From the NCBI RefSeq assembly GCF_003284935.1, contig NZ_QMEV01000012.1:36120-100119 (forward strand): a DNA stretch of 64,000 nt, in the 5' to 3' direction. Positions 19,601 through 27,828 of this stretch are shown here, one piece after another. Both the position numbers and the translations under genes were made by a program. Under the pieces are notes generated by a model. It saw only the letters and a list, made by a program, of their open reading frames with translations, made no database searches and was not told the origin of the DNA. This DNA is from Mycobacterium colombiense (GTDB lineage: Bacteria; Actinomycetota; Actinomycetes; Mycobacteriales; Mycobacteriaceae). The first letter of the stretch is position 1. Each line of letters opens with the position of its first letter.

Positions 19601-19955
19601 GCTGATGGACATCGCCACGGCCGCGAACTTCCCCTGCCAGCATCCGTTCTCGGAACACCTTGGCGTGGCGGAACTTCCGGCGTACCGGATCCTGCCCGAT
19701 CACAAGCAGACGGCGTCGTCGTCGAACGGGTGGGAGGCCAGCGAGGACGGGGGGCCGTTCCTGATCACTCAGACGATGCTGCGTACCTCCACGATCGCGA
19801 CGTACCTGCGTGGCGACTGGCATCGTGACTGGGGATCCGTGGAGCAGTACTTCCGGTTGGTGCCGGCTGATCAGGCGCCGGACGCCGCAATCGAACAGGG
19901 TGTGATGACTGTGCACGGCTGGAGCCGCCAGGGACCGATTCGGGCACTCCCATGA
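16629..19955 (+). CDS. embA: Arabinosyltransferase EmbA
   Basis: A 1108-residue GT-C arabinosyltransferase that acts with EmbB on the hexa-arabinofuranosyl terminus of arabinogalactan. It begins with a GTG ([10 protein letters not shown]), has a first helix at about 17-36, the catalytic pair SSDD at residues 285-286, and C-terminal segments [11 protein letters not shown] and [15 protein letters not shown] diagnostic of EmbA. Compared with the M. tuberculosis protein as I recall it, it is about 14 residues longer, with extra sequence around residues 228-256 between two helices. The stop overlaps the embB start as ATGA. Because the cassette separates it from embC, its own promoter at 16615 probably drives embA-embB. 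Confidence 0.95.
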   Translation: MPHDGKERSQRIPRSVAAIAGIVGLLLCLSVPLLPVRQTTATVLWPQGSTDGHVSQLTAPLVSGAPRALDISIPCADIATLPASGGLVVSTLPPGGMDAGKNGLFVRANTDVVVVAFRDTVAAVAQRSAVAAGGCSVLHAWADAGATGADFVGIPGASGILSPEKKPQVGGLFTDLKVPAGPGLSARIDIDTRFITAPTVLKEIVMVLGALAVLTAIVALAVLDRRSRGGSTMLNWRSPIAWLSRYRPGTHLANWRRVGIATWIADAGVIATLLVWHVIGATSSDDGYNLSIARVAPGAGYIADYYRYFGATDAPFDWYLSLLAKMASVSTAGVWMRLPATLAAIGCWLIISHWVLRRLGPGRGGLAANRVAVFTAGAVFVAAWLPFNNGLRPEPLIALGVLVTWMLVERAIAPRRLAPAAVAIIVALLSATLAPQGLIAVAALLTGARAVAQTIRRRRPSDGLLAPLAVLAASASLILVVVFRSQTLATVGESARIKYKVGPTIAWYQDWLRYYFLTVESNPDGSMARRFAVLVLLLCMFGMLVTLLRRGRIPGVASGPAWRLIGTTAFGLLLLTFTPTKWAVQFGAFAGLAGALGAVAAFALARIGLHNRRNLTLYVTALLFVLAVATSGVNGWFYVGNYGVPWYDIQPVIASHPVTSMFLALSIATGLLAAWQHFRMDYAGHTEVKDNRRNRVLASTPLLVVATIMVVGEVASLTKGAVLRYPLYTIGKANFAAISSGLSTTSCAMADDVLAEPDPNAGMLQPAPGQTFGPDGPLGGVNPVGFKPDGVGDDLRSYPVVTKPGVVNSTGSPNKPNATMSDSAGTAGGRGPVGVNGSHAALPFGLDPARTPVMGSYGENSLAATATSAWYQLPPRSPDRPIVVVTAAGAIWSYKEDGTFTYGQQLKLQWGVARPDGTTQPLAAVYPIDIGPEPAWRNLRFPLTWAPPEANVARIVAYDPNLSSDQWFAVTPPRVPVLQTLQQLMGSRTPVLMDIATAANFPCQHPFSEHLGVAELPAYRILPDHKQTASSSNGWEASEDGGPFLITQTMLRTSTIATYLRGDWHRDWGSVEQYFRLVPADQAPDAAIEQGVMTVHGWSRQGPIRALP

Positions 19956-22900
19956 GCGTCACGACCGTCGACAACCACGCGGGCCAGACGGCAGCCCGCC
20001 AAGACGTGCGCGTGACGCGCTGGGTCGCGACGATCGCCGGGCTGATCGGTTTCATCCTGTCGACCGCCACCCCACTGCTGCCCGTCGTGCAGACCACCGC
20101 CACGCTGAACTGGCCGCAGAACGGCCAGCTGAACAGCGTTACCGCGCCGCTGATTTCGCTCACCCCGGTCGACGTCAAGGTCACCGTGCCGTGTTCGGCG
20201 GTGCGCGGCCTGCCGCCGGAGGGCGGGGTCGTGCTCAGCACGGCGCCCAAGAAGGGCAAGGACGCCGCTCTCAACGCGCTGTTCGTGGTCGTCAACGGCA
20301 AGCGCGTCGACGTCACCGACCGCAACGTGGTGATCGCCAGCGCGGCCCGCGACCAGGTGGAGTCGCCGCAATGTCAGCGTATCGAGATCACGTCGACGAA
20401 GGCGGGCGCCTTCGCCACCTTTGTCGGGCTGAACGATCCGGCGGGCAAGCCGCTCGGCGGCGGCTTCCCCGACCCTAACCTGCGGCCCCAGATCGTCGGG
20501 GTGTTCACCGACCTCAGCGGGCCTGCCCCGGCCGGTCTGCAGCTCTCGGCGACCATCGACACCCGGTTCTCCACCACCCCAACGACTTTGAAGCTGGCCG
20601 CGATGGTGCTGGCCATCGTGTCCACCATCGTCGCGCTGATCGCCTTGTGGCGGCTGGATCAGCTGGACGGTCACCGGATGCGCCGGCTCATTCCGGCGAA
20701 CTGGCGCACGTTCACGCTGGCCGATGTCACGGTGATCTCCGGCTTCGTGCTGTGGCATGTGATCGGGGCGAACTCGTCGGACGACGGCTACATCCTGGGC
20801 ATGGCCCGCGTCGCCGACCGCGCCGGCTACATGTCGAACTACTTCCGCTGGTTCGGCAGCCCCGAGGACCCCTTCGGCTGGTACTACAACCTGCTGGCGC
20901 TGATGACCCATGTCACCGACGCCAGCCTGTGGATGCGGTTGCCGGACCTTATCGCCGGAATCGTGTGCTGGCTGCTGCTCTCGCGCGAGGTGCTGCCGCG
21001 GCTGGGACCCGCCGTCGCCGCAAGCAAGCCGGCGAATTGGGCGGCGGGCATGGTGTTGCTGACGGCCTGGATGCCGTTCGACAACGGCTTGCGCCCCGAG
21101 CCGATCATCGCCGTCGGGTCGCTGATCACCTACGTGCTGATCGAGCGCTCGATGCGCTACAGCCGGCTGACGCCCGCGGCGCTGGCCGTCATCACCGCCG
21201 CGTTTACGCTCGGGGTGCAGCCGACCGGATTGATCGCGGTGGCCGCGCTGGTCGCCGGTGGCCGCCCGATCCTGCGCATTCTGGTGAAGCGCCATCGCCT
21301 GGTCGGGACCTGGCCACTGGTGGCGCCGATGCTGGCCGCCGGCACGGTCATCCTGACCGTGGTGTTCGCCGATCAGACGCTGTCAACGGTGTTGGAAGCC
21401 ACCAGGATTCGCACCTCGATCGGCCCCAGCCAGGCCTGGTACACCGAGAACCTGCGCTACTACTACCTGATCCTGCCCACCGTCGACGGGTCGCTGTCGC
21501 GCCGGTTCGGCTTCCTCATCGCGGCGCTGTGCCTGTTCACCGCGGTCTTTATCATGTTGCGGCGCAAGCGAGTTCCCGGTGTGGCACGCGGGCCGGCCTG
21601 GCGGCTGATGGGCGTCATCTTCGGCACCATGTTCTTCCTGATGTTCACCCCCACCAAGTGGGTGCACCACTTCGGGCTGTTCGCCGCGGTGGGAGCGGCG
21701 ATGGCCGCGCTGACGACGGTGCTGGTGTCGCACGAGAGCTTGCGCTGGTCGCGTAACCGCATGGCATTCCTGGCTGCGCTGTTGTTCGTGCTGGCGCTGT
21801 GTTTCGCCACCACCAACGGCTGGTGGTACGTGTCGAGCTTCGGTGTTCCGTTCAACAACGTGATGCCGAGGATCCACGGAATCAGCATCAGCACAGTATT
21901 TTTCGCGCTGTTCGTCATTGTCGCGCTGTACGCGGCGTACCTGCATTTCGCGCCTCGGGACCGCGGCGAAGGACGACTGGCGCGGGCGCTGACCGCCGCG
22001 CCCATCCCCCTCGCGGCCGGCTTCATGGCGCTGGTCTTCATCGCCTCGATGGTGGCCGGCATCGTGCGGCAGTACCCCACCTACTCCAACGCCTGGGACA
22101 ACCTGCGCGAGTTCAGCGGCGGCTGTGGGCTGGCCGACGACGTGCTCGTCGAGCCGGACAGCAATGCCGGCTTCATGGTGCCTGTCAAAACAGGGGAGCC
22201 GGACAATTACGGCCCGCTCGGGCCGTTGGGTGGGGTGAACCCGACGGGCTTCAGCCCCAACGGCGTCCCGGACCGCACCCTGGCCGAATCGGTCAAGGAG
22301 ACGGAGGTGGCGCAGCCCGGCACCGACTACGACTGGGACGCGCCGACCAAGCTGAAGACCCCGGGCGTCAACGGCTCGACGATGCCGCTGCCGTATGGCC
22401 TCGACCCCAGCCGGGTGCCACTGGCCGGCAGCTACACCACCGGCGCCCAGCAACAGAGCAGGCTCACCTCGGCGTGGTACCAGCTGCCGAGGCCCGATGA
22501 CGGGCACCCGCTGGTGGTGGTGACCGCCGCGGGGACGATCGCCGGCAACAGCATCCTGCACGGCCACACCAGCGGGCAGACCGTGGAGCTGGAATTCGGC
22601 AGGCCCGGCCCCGGCGGCGCGGTGCAGCCGGCCGGGCGCCTGGTCCCCTACGACCTGTATGGCGAGCAGCCGAAGGTGTGGCGCAACCTGCGCTTCGCGC
22701 GATCGGAGATGCCCACGGACGCAGTCGCGGTGCGGGTGGTCGCCGAGGACCTGTCCCTGACGCCGGACGACTGGATCGCGCTGACCCCGCCGCGGGTGCC
22801 GGAGCTGCGTTCGCTGCAGGAGTTCGTCGGTTCCAAGCGGCCGGTGCTGATGGACTGGGCGGTCGGGCTGGCGTTCCCCTGCCAGCAGCCGATGCTGCAC

Positions 22901-23191
22901 TCCAACGGCGTCGCCGAAATCCCGGAGTTCCGCATCACCCCGGACTACAACGCCAAGAAGCAGGACACCGACACCTGGCAGGACGGCGTCAACGGCGGCC
23001 TGCTGGGCATCACCGACCTGTTGCTGCGGGCCCACGTGATGTCGACGTACCTGTCCCACGACTGGGGCCGCGACTGGGGATCGCTGCGCAAATTCGACAC
23101 GATCGCCGACGCGCACCCCGCGCAGCTCGACCTGGGCACCGCCACCCGCACCGGATGGTGGACACCCGGACCGATCCGCATCAAGCCGTAA
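19952..23191 (+). CDS. embB: Arabinosyltransferase EmbB
   Basis: A 1079-residue GT-C enzyme and the main ethambutol target. The catalytic Asp pair NSSDDGY is at 277-278. The Met that corresponds to M306 of M. tuberculosis is residue 284 (ATG at 20801) in ILGMARV, so the commonest resistance change is absent, and the [14 protein letters not shown] segment around the Q497 equivalent is also unchanged. The N-terminus is shorter than in M. tuberculosis by about 20 residues. The gene overlaps embA by four bases. A hairpin at 23222-23243, just downstream, probably ends the transcript. Confidence 0.96.
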   Translation: MSVTTVDNHAGQTAARQDVRVTRWVATIAGLIGFILSTATPLLPVVQTTATLNWPQNGQLNSVTAPLISLTPVDVKVTVPCSAVRGLPPEGGVVLSTAPKKGKDAALNALFVVVNGKRVDVTDRNVVIASAARDQVESPQCQRIEITSTKAGAFATFVGLNDPAGKPLGGGFPDPNLRPQIVGVFTDLSGPAPAGLQLSATIDTRFSTTPTTLKLAAMVLAIVSTIVALIALWRLDQLDGHRMRRLIPANWRTFTLADVTVISGFVLWHVIGANSSDDGYILGMARVADRAGYMSNYFRWFGSPEDPFGWYYNLLALMTHVTDASLWMRLPDLIAGIVCWLLLSREVLPRLGPAVAASKPANWAAGMVLLTAWMPFDNGLRPEPIIAVGSLITYVLIERSMRYSRLTPAALAVITAAFTLGVQPTGLIAVAALVAGGRPILRILVKRHRLVGTWPLVAPMLAAGTVILTVVFADQTLSTVLEATRIRTSIGPSQAWYTENLRYYYLILPTVDGSLSRRFGFLIAALCLFTAVFIMLRRKRVPGVARGPAWRLMGVIFGTMFFLMFTPTKWVHHFGLFAAVGAAMAALTTVLVSHESLRWSRNRMAFLAALLFVLALCFATTNGWWYVSSFGVPFNNVMPRIHGISISTVFFALFVIVALYAAYLHFAPRDRGEGRLARALTAAPIPLAAGFMALVFIASMVAGIVRQYPTYSNAWDNLREFSGGCGLADDVLVEPDSNAGFMVPVKTGEPDNYGPLGPLGGVNPTGFSPNGVPDRTLAESVKETEVAQPGTDYDWDAPTKLKTPGVNGSTMPLPYGLDPSRVPLAGSYTTGAQQQSRLTSAWYQLPRPDDGHPLVVVTAAGTIAGNSILHGHTSGQTVELEFGRPGPGGAVQPAGRLVPYDLYGEQPKVWRNLRFARSEMPTDAVAVRVVAEDLSLTPDDWIALTPPRVPELRSLQEFVGSKRPVLMDWAVGLAFPCQQPMLHSNGVAEIPEFRITPDYNAKKQDTDTWQDGVNGGLLGITDLLLRAHVMSTYLSHDWGRDWGSLRKFDTIADAHPAQLDLGTATRTGWWTPGPIRIKP

Positions 23192-23221
23192 CGGGCGCCG
23201 AAATGGTGCAAATGCCTTTGC

Positions 23222-23243
23222 GCCGCCGTTATTTTCCGGCGGC
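23222..23243 (+). terminator. Hairpin after embB
   Basis: GCCGCCG and CGGCGGC pair across an 8-base T-rich loop, 30 bases after the embB stop. There is no T tract on the 3' side, so it is a terminator-like stem only. Confidence 0.45.
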
Positions 23244-23322
23244 ATATCGCCTGGAATTAACGCCCCAGTAATTACTGGTCAGAGGTTTATTTTGGCGATT
23301 TTTGGGTCAATACTCATTTCAC

Positions 23323-23338
23323 TGTGATCCAGTTCACA
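23323..23338 (+). promoter_or_regulatory. CRP-family binding site
   Basis: TGTGA-TCCAGT-TCACA is a perfect match to the mycobacterial CRP (Rv3676-type) consensus TGTGA-N6-TCACA. It ends 19 bases before the ATG at 23358 of the secreted-protein gene, so binding would overlap or abut the transcription start, a position more typical of repression. Its surroundings are unusually AT-rich for this genome. Confidence 0.7.
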
Positions 23339-23357
23339 CCGCGGAATGAGGGGCCGA

Positions 23358-23873
23358 ATGCACACGCTGACACGCCTGGGAACCTGCGCGGCCGCGGCCA
23401 CCGCGGTCATCGCCCCGGCCGCGGGCACCGCGCTTGGCACCGCGTCCGCCGAGGGCGGCGGCACGACCGTCGTTTTCGACAACTATCTGCGGCGATGCGA
23501 TTTCAGCAAGATCAGCATCGCCCCCAAGGTGCCCAGCTCGACGCTCGGCACCGGTTCGGCCGTCGTCCGCACCAGCGGATCCAGGGCCGTCGCCGAGGTG
23601 CATCTCGTCGACGCGACGCAGCCGGGCACGCAATTCGACGTCGGCCTCATTGAAGAACCCCGCCCGTCCTCCTCGACCTGCGGGCCCGGCGACCCGGGCA
23701 CCGCGTTTACCAGCATGGTCACCGACGGCGCGGGAATCGGATCGGCGACCGTTGCTGACACCATTCGGCCGGGCACCACCGGCGTTTGGCTGATTATCGA
23801 GCGGCCGAATGCGAACTCGCAGAACCCGGTGGAGTTCTATACGTCCGAGTTCGTGGTGCCGGTGGGTTCCTAG
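23358..23873 (+). CDS. Predicted secreted protein of unknown function
   Basis: The product is 171 residues with a Sec-type signal: a short basic start (MHTLTRLG), a hydrophobic Ala-rich core and a likely cleavage after GTASA at about residue 32. The mature part has two cysteines (in RRCDF and STCGPGD), which could form a disulphide, and looks beta-rich with the end VEFYTSEFVVPVGS. I do not recognise a family. The ATG at 23358 is preferred over 23346 because GAGGGG sits five bases before it. The gene lies alone between embB and the FHA gene, behind a perfect CRP-type site. The corresponding H37Rv position holds a different gene (Rv3796). Confidence 0.7.
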   Translation: MHTLTRLGTCAAAATAVIAPAAGTALGTASAEGGGTTVVFDNYLRRCDFSKISIAPKVPSSTLGTGSAVVRTSGSRAVAEVHLVDATQPGTQFDVGLIEEPRPSSSTCGPGDPGTAFTSMVTDGAGIGSATVADTIRPGTTGVWLIIERPNANSQNPVEFYTSEFVVPVGS

Positions 23874-23926
23874 CCACCGCCCACCCGCCCAAGCGGCGAC
23901 AGGTGAAGCAAGGACTTCCGGCCCTA

Positions 23927-23944
23927 TTTGACGTTTTTGTCAAA
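23927..23944 (+). promoter_or_regulatory. Inverted repeat upstream of the FHA gene
   Basis: TTTGAC and GTCAAA form a perfect 6-bp dyad around GTTTTT. It lies 43 bases before the chosen GTG at 23988, and the left arm resembles a -35 element (TTGACG). It may be an operator. Confidence 0.4.
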
Positions 23945-23987
23945 TGTTGCGATGGGGGTATCCGAGGAGTCTGGTGAGGGGGGAGCG

Positions 23988-24434
23988 GTGTCGGCGTCGA
24001 AGGACACAAGCCAGCAGCGAATCGCGGCGGCGGATGACGCCACCGGCGACATGGGTTCGTTGCTGCGCGCCGACGCCCGCGACGACATCGACATGTCATC
24101 GGCTGTCGCCGACGCGGCGGCGACTTTGGACCGCGGTTCGGCCATGCTCGTGGTGAAGCGGGGCCCCAACGTCGGGGCGAAGTTCGTGTTGAACCAGCCG
24201 GTCATGAACGCGGGCCGGCACCCGGACAGCGACATCTTTCTCGACGACATCACCGTCAGTCGCCGGCACGCCGAATTCCGCTCCGAGAACGGCGAATTCC
24301 GCGTCGTCGACCTCGGCAGCCTCAACGGCACCTACCTCAACCGCGCCGCCGTCGACTCGGCGGTCCTGGCCCACGGGGACGTGCTCCAGGTCGGGAACTT
24401 CCGGCTGCTTTTCCTCACCGCCCAGCCGACGTGA
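23988..24434 (+). CDS. GarA-like FHA-domain protein lacking the phospho-switch threonines
   Basis: A 148-residue protein with one FHA domain at about 50-145. It is strikingly like GarA (Rv1827): SAMLVVKRGPNVGAKFVLNQ, GRHPDSDIFLDDITVSRRHAEF, GSLNGTYLNR. The phosphothreonine-binding Arg, Ser, His and Asn are all kept. GarA is a switch for glutamate and 2-oxoglutarate metabolism: when PknB or PknG phosphorylates its N-terminal ETT motif, the FHA domain binds its own tail. Here the matching tail reads DMGSLLRAD (residues 21-29), so both threonines are replaced by Met and Gly; Thr19 is the nearest remaining. The GTG at 23988 has a strong AGGGGGGAG site; the ATG at 23952 is an alternative. The product may be a constitutively open paralogue. 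Confidence 0.85.
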   Translation: MSASKDTSQQRIAAADDATGDMGSLLRADARDDIDMSSAVADAAATLDRGSAMLVVKRGPNVGAKFVLNQPVMNAGRHPDSDIFLDDITVSRRHAEFRSENGEFRVVDLGSLNGTYLNRAAVDSAVLAHGDVLQVGNFRLLFLTAQPT

Positions 24435-24461
24435 CACCGACGCTGCGCCCGGCTCGGCGCG

Positions 24462-24467
24462 TAGCGT
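24462..24467 (+). promoter_or_regulatory. Putative -10 box of fadE35 (leaderless)
   Basis: TAGCGT is seven bases before the ATG at 24475, without a Shine-Dalgarno sequence. Confidence 0.4.
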
Positions 24468-24474
24468 CTCCCCC

Positions 24475-26142
24475 ATGAGCGACTACGCCGCAGAGGCGGT
24501 GGACCGGCTGCCGTTTTCCACCGAGGAGAAGTCGCGGCGCTACGCAACGGAGAACTACCGCGGCGCCGTGGGGCTCAACTGGTACCTGACCGATCCCACG
24601 CTGCAGTTCACCATGGCCTACTACCTCGAGCCGGAGGAACTGGAGCTGGCCGAACGCCATCTGACCCGCATCGGCGAGCTGATGGGCGGCCCGGTGGCGC
24701 GGTGGGCCGAAGAGACGGATCGCAACCCGCCGCAGCTGCAGCGCTACGACCGATGGGGTCACGACATCAGCGAGGTGGTCATGCCGGCCTCCTTCACCCA
24801 GTCCAAGCGGGCGGTCCTGGACGCCCAGCGGGCACTGCGCACCGAGGCGCGCGCGGCGAAGATGAGCTCGTCGCTGCCCATGTTCGCGTCGAATTACCTG
24901 CTCAACCAGGCCGATATCGGCATGGGCTGCGCGCTGGGCACCGGCGGCGGAATGGTCCAGTCCCTGGTGGCGGCCTACGCGCCGCCCGACGTGGCCGAGC
25001 ACGTGCTGGCCAAATTCGCCTCCGGCGAATGGGCCGGTGAGACCGCGCAGCTGTTGACCGAACGCACCGGAGGCTCCGATCTGGGAGCGCTCGAGACGAC
25101 CGCCACATGTCACGGCGACTCGTGGCTGCTGAACGGCTTCAAGTGGTTTGCGTCCAACTGCGCCGGGGAAGCGTTCGTCGTCCTGGCCAAACCCGAAGGC
25201 GCACCGGACTCTTCGCGGGGCGTCGCCAACTTCCTGGTGCTGCGCACCCGCCGCGACGGGTCCCGCAACGGGGTGCGGGTCCGGCGACTCAAGGACAAGC
25301 TGGGCACCCGCTCGGTGGCCTCCGGCGAGGTCGAATTCGTCGATGCCGAGGCGTTTCTGCTGTCCGGCGAGCCCACCGACGACGCCGCGGGCCCCTCGGA
25401 CGGCAAGGGCCTGGGCCGCATGATGGAGCTGACCAACGCCGCGCGCCTGGGCATCGCCCTGTTCGGGCTCGGCAATGCGCGGCGCGCCCTGGTCGAATCG
25501 CTGTGTTACGCCCGGCAACGACAGGCGTTCGGCGGCGCGCTCATCGACAAGCCCCTGATGCGGCGCAAGCTCGCCGAGATGATCGTCGACGTCGAGGCCG
25601 CGCAGGCGTTGGTGTTCGACGGCACCGGCGCCACCAACCACCGTCAACCGCGCAGCATGCGGCAACGCATCGCCGTGCCGGTCACCAAGCTCAAGGTGTG
25701 CCGGCTGGGAATCACCGCGGCGTCGGACGCGATCGAAATCCACGGCGGCAACGGCTATATCGAGACCTGGCCGGTAGCAAGGCTTTTGCGTGACGCGCAG
25801 GTAAACACCATCTGGGAGGGGCCGGACAACATCCTGTGCCTGGACGTGCGGCGCGGGATCGAGCAGAGCCGCGCGCACGAGACGCTGCTGGCGCGGCTGC
25901 GCGACGCGGTCTCGGTCGCCGACGACGGCGAAACCACCCGGCTGGTCGCCGGCCGGATCGAGGACCTGGACGCGGCGATCACCGCGTGGACCAAGCTCGA
26001 CAGACAGACGGCCGAGGCCCGGCTGTTCCCGCTGGCCCAATTCATGGGCGACGTCTACGCCGGCGCACTGCTGATCGAGCAGGCCGCGTGGGAACGGGAA
26101 ACCCGCGGCGGTGAGCGCAAGGCGCTCGTCGCGGGGCTGTAA
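24475..26142 (+). CDS. fadE35: Acyl-CoA dehydrogenase FadE35, C-terminally truncated by a nonsense codon
   Basis: A 555-residue flavoprotein of the AidB/ACAD type. It has the FAD-contact segment GETAQLLTERTGGSDLGALETTA, the middle beta-domain FKWFASNCAGEAFVVLAKPEG, and the C-terminal helical domain with YARQRQAFGGALIDKPLMRRKLAEM and EIHGGNGYIE. The TAA at 26140-26142 interrupts a frame that continues open for 35 more codons (AQRYLADRGALRGIDDESDD) to a TAA at 26248-26250. The extension looks like the normal end of the family, so a Tyr codon (TAC or TAT) probably became TAA. The enzyme may still fold because the lost part is a terminal helix. In H37Rv, IS1557 lies between this gene and accD4; here the gap is three bases. 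Confidence 0.88.
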   Translation: MSDYAAEAVDRLPFSTEEKSRRYATENYRGAVGLNWYLTDPTLQFTMAYYLEPEELELAERHLTRIGELMGGPVARWAEETDRNPPQLQRYDRWGHDISEVVMPASFTQSKRAVLDAQRALRTEARAAKMSSSLPMFASNYLLNQADIGMGCALGTGGGMVQSLVAAYAPPDVAEHVLAKFASGEWAGETAQLLTERTGGSDLGALETTATCHGDSWLLNGFKWFASNCAGEAFVVLAKPEGAPDSSRGVANFLVLRTRRDGSRNGVRVRRLKDKLGTRSVASGEVEFVDAEAFLLSGEPTDDAAGPSDGKGLGRMMELTNAARLGIALFGLGNARRALVESLCYARQRQAFGGALIDKPLMRRKLAEMIVDVEAAQALVFDGTGATNHRQPRSMRQRIAVPVTKLKVCRLGITAASDAIEIHGGNGYIETWPVARLLRDAQVNTIWEGPDNILCLDVRRGIEQSRAHETLLARLRDAVSVADDGETTRLVAGRIEDLDAAITAWTKLDRQTAEARLFPLAQFMGDVYAGALLIEQAAWERETRGGERKALVAGL

Positions 26143-26250
26143 GCGCAGCGCTATCTCGCCGATCGCGGTGCACTGCGCGGCATCGACGACGAGTCCGACG
26201 ACGCGCTGGAGCGCTTCGACGAACTGCTCGGCGGTTCGCTTCGGCTCTAA
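26143..26250 (+). other. In-frame remnant of the fadE35 C-terminus
   Basis: Thirty-five codons in the fadE35 frame encode AQRYLADRGALRGIDDE and then SDDALERFDELLGGSLRL, ending at TAA 26248-26250. Codon use is like that of the gene upstream, so this is the recently disconnected tail of FadE35 rather than a separate gene. Confidence 0.75.
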
Positions 26251-26253
26251 GGC

Positions 26254-27828
26254 CTAGATCGGGATGAGGCCGTGCTTGCGTGCCGTGCGGAACCACAGTT
26301 GCTTGTCCCGCAACAGCCGCATCGACTTGCGCAGCAGCAGCCTGGTCTCGTGCGGATCGATGACCGCGTCGATGAAGCCGCGTTCGGCGGCGGTCCACGG
26401 GATCGCCATGTTGAGGTTGTAGCCCTCGATGAAGTCCTTCTTGATCTGCTGCGCCTCGGGGGTGGTGGGGTCGGGGAACCGCTTCATCAGCAGCTGGGCG
26501 GCCCCCTCGGCGCCGATCACCGCAATGCGCGCGGTCGGCCAAGCGAAGTTGAAGTCCGCGGTCAGCTGCCGGGAGCCCATCACGGCGTAGGCGCCGCCGT
26601 AGGACTTGCGGACCGTGATCGTCACCTTCGGCACGTCGGCCTCGACGACCGAGTACAGGAACCGGCCGCCGCGCTTGATGATCCCGTTCTTCTCCTGCTC
26701 GGCACCCGGCAGGAAGCCGGGCGTATCCACCACGAACACCAGCGGGATGTTGAACGCGTCGCAGAACCGGATGAAGCGTGCCGCCTTGTCGGAGGCCTCG
26801 TTGTCGATCGACCCGGACAGGTGCATGGGCTGGTTGGCGATCACGCCCACCGGGCGGCCGTCGACCCGGGCGAACCCGGTGATGATGGCCGGGCCGTGTT
26901 GCGCGGCGACGTCGAGGAAGTCGCCGTCGTCGAAGATCCGCAGCAGGATCTCGTGCATGTCGTAGGCCATGTTGTCCGAGTCCGGCACGATCGAGTCGAG
27001 CTCCAGATCGGTCGGTGTGGTCTCCGGCTCGAGGCCGGGGTTGACTATCGGCGGGTCGCTGACGGCGCTCGACGGCAGGAACGACAGGAAGTCGCGCACG
27101 TACTGGAACGCCTCGGCCTCGGAGTTGACCACCTGGTGGATGTTGCCGTAGCGGGCCTGGGCGTCGGAGCCGCCGAGCTCGTCGAGGGTGACCTCCTCGC
27201 CGGTGACCTCCTGGATCACGTCGGGCCCGGTGACGAAGAAGTACCCCTGGTCGCGCACCGAGACCAGCAGGTCGTCCTGGATCGGCGAATACACCGCTCC
27301 CCCAGCGCATTTGCCGAAGATCAGGGAGATCTGCGGCACCAGCCCGCTCAACGCCTCGTGGCGGCGGCCCAGCTCGGCGTACCACGCCAGCGAGGTGACG
27401 GCGTCCTGGATGCGGGCGCCGCCGGAGTCCTGGATGCCGATGATCGGGCAGCCGACCATCGCACACCACTCCATCAGCCGCGCGACCTTGCGCCCGAACA
27501 TCTCGCCGACGGTGCCCTGGAACACGGTCTGGTCATGCGAGAACACCCCGACGGGCCGGCCGTCGATCATGGCGTGGCCGGTGACGCAGCCGTCGCCGTA
27601 GAGCGCGTTCGGGTCGTTCGGTGTCTTGGCCAGCGCCCCGGTCTCGAGGAAGGTGCCGGGATCGACCAGCGCGTGCACCCGGGCGCGGGCGCTGGGGATG
27701 CCCTTCTTGTCGCGCTTGGCGACGGCCTTCTCACCGCCGGGCTCTTTGGCCAATTCCAGGCGACGGTAGAGCTCGGCCAGCTTCTCGGCTGTGGTGTGCT
27801 GGATGGGGGCCGGCGCCATCTCCGTCAC
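26254..27828 (-). CDS. accD4: Acyl-CoA carboxylase carboxyltransferase beta subunit AccD4
   Basis: A 524-residue carboxyltransferase with the two crotonase-like halves of the family: the N-half has [17 protein letters not shown] and [11 protein letters not shown], the C-half [19 protein letters not shown] and [14 protein letters not shown]. AccD4, with an AccA3 biotin subunit and AccD5/AccE5, carboxylates the C24-C26 acyl-CoA that Pks13 condenses with meromycolate. The start ATG overlaps the pks13 stop by four bases, so the two are translationally coupled in the fadD32-pks13-accD4 operon. The stop lies three bases from the ancestral fadE35 stop, in a convergent arrangement. Confidence 0.96.
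   Translation of the reverse strand: MTEMAPAPIQHTTAEKLAELYRRLELAKEPGGEKAVAKRDKKGIPSARARVHALVDPGTFLETGALAKTPNDPNALYGDGCVTGHAMIDGRPVGVFSHDQTVFQGTVGEMFGRKVARLMEWCAMVGCPIIGIQDSGGARIQDAVTSLAWYAELGRRHEALSGLVPQISLIFGKCAGGAVYSPIQDDLLVSVRDQGYFFVTGPDVIQEVTGEEVTLDELGGSDAQARYGNIHQVVNSEAEAFQYVRDFLSFLPSSAVSDPPIVNPGLEPETTPTDLELDSIVPDSDNMAYDMHEILLRIFDDGDFLDVAAQHGPAIITGFARVDGRPVGVIANQPMHLSGSIDNEASDKAARFIRFCDAFNIPLVFVVDTPGFLPGAEQEKNGIIKRGGRFLYSVVEADVPKVTITVRKSYGGAYAVMGSRQLTADFNFAWPTARIAVIGAEGAAQLLMKRFPDPTTPEAQQIKKDFIEGYNLNMAIPWTAAERGFIDAVIDPHETRLLLRKSMRLLRDKQLWFRTARKHGLIPI

Noticed and set aside
17382..19916. An 844-codon minus-strand open frame opposite embA
   Set aside because: embA is complete on the plus strand with catalytic motifs. 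The antisense product is His/Arg/Gln-rich with no domain.
20801..20803. Possible ethambutol-resistance change in embB
   Set aside because: The codon matching M306 of M. tuberculosis is ATG (Met284 here), and the 497-equivalent region is also unchanged.
23928..23987. An upstream start (TTG 23928 or ATG 23952) for the FHA protein
   Set aside because: The GTG at 23988 has a strong AGGGGGGAG ribosome-binding site, and TTG 23928 lies inside a dyad that looks regulatory. ATG 23952 cannot be fully excluded.
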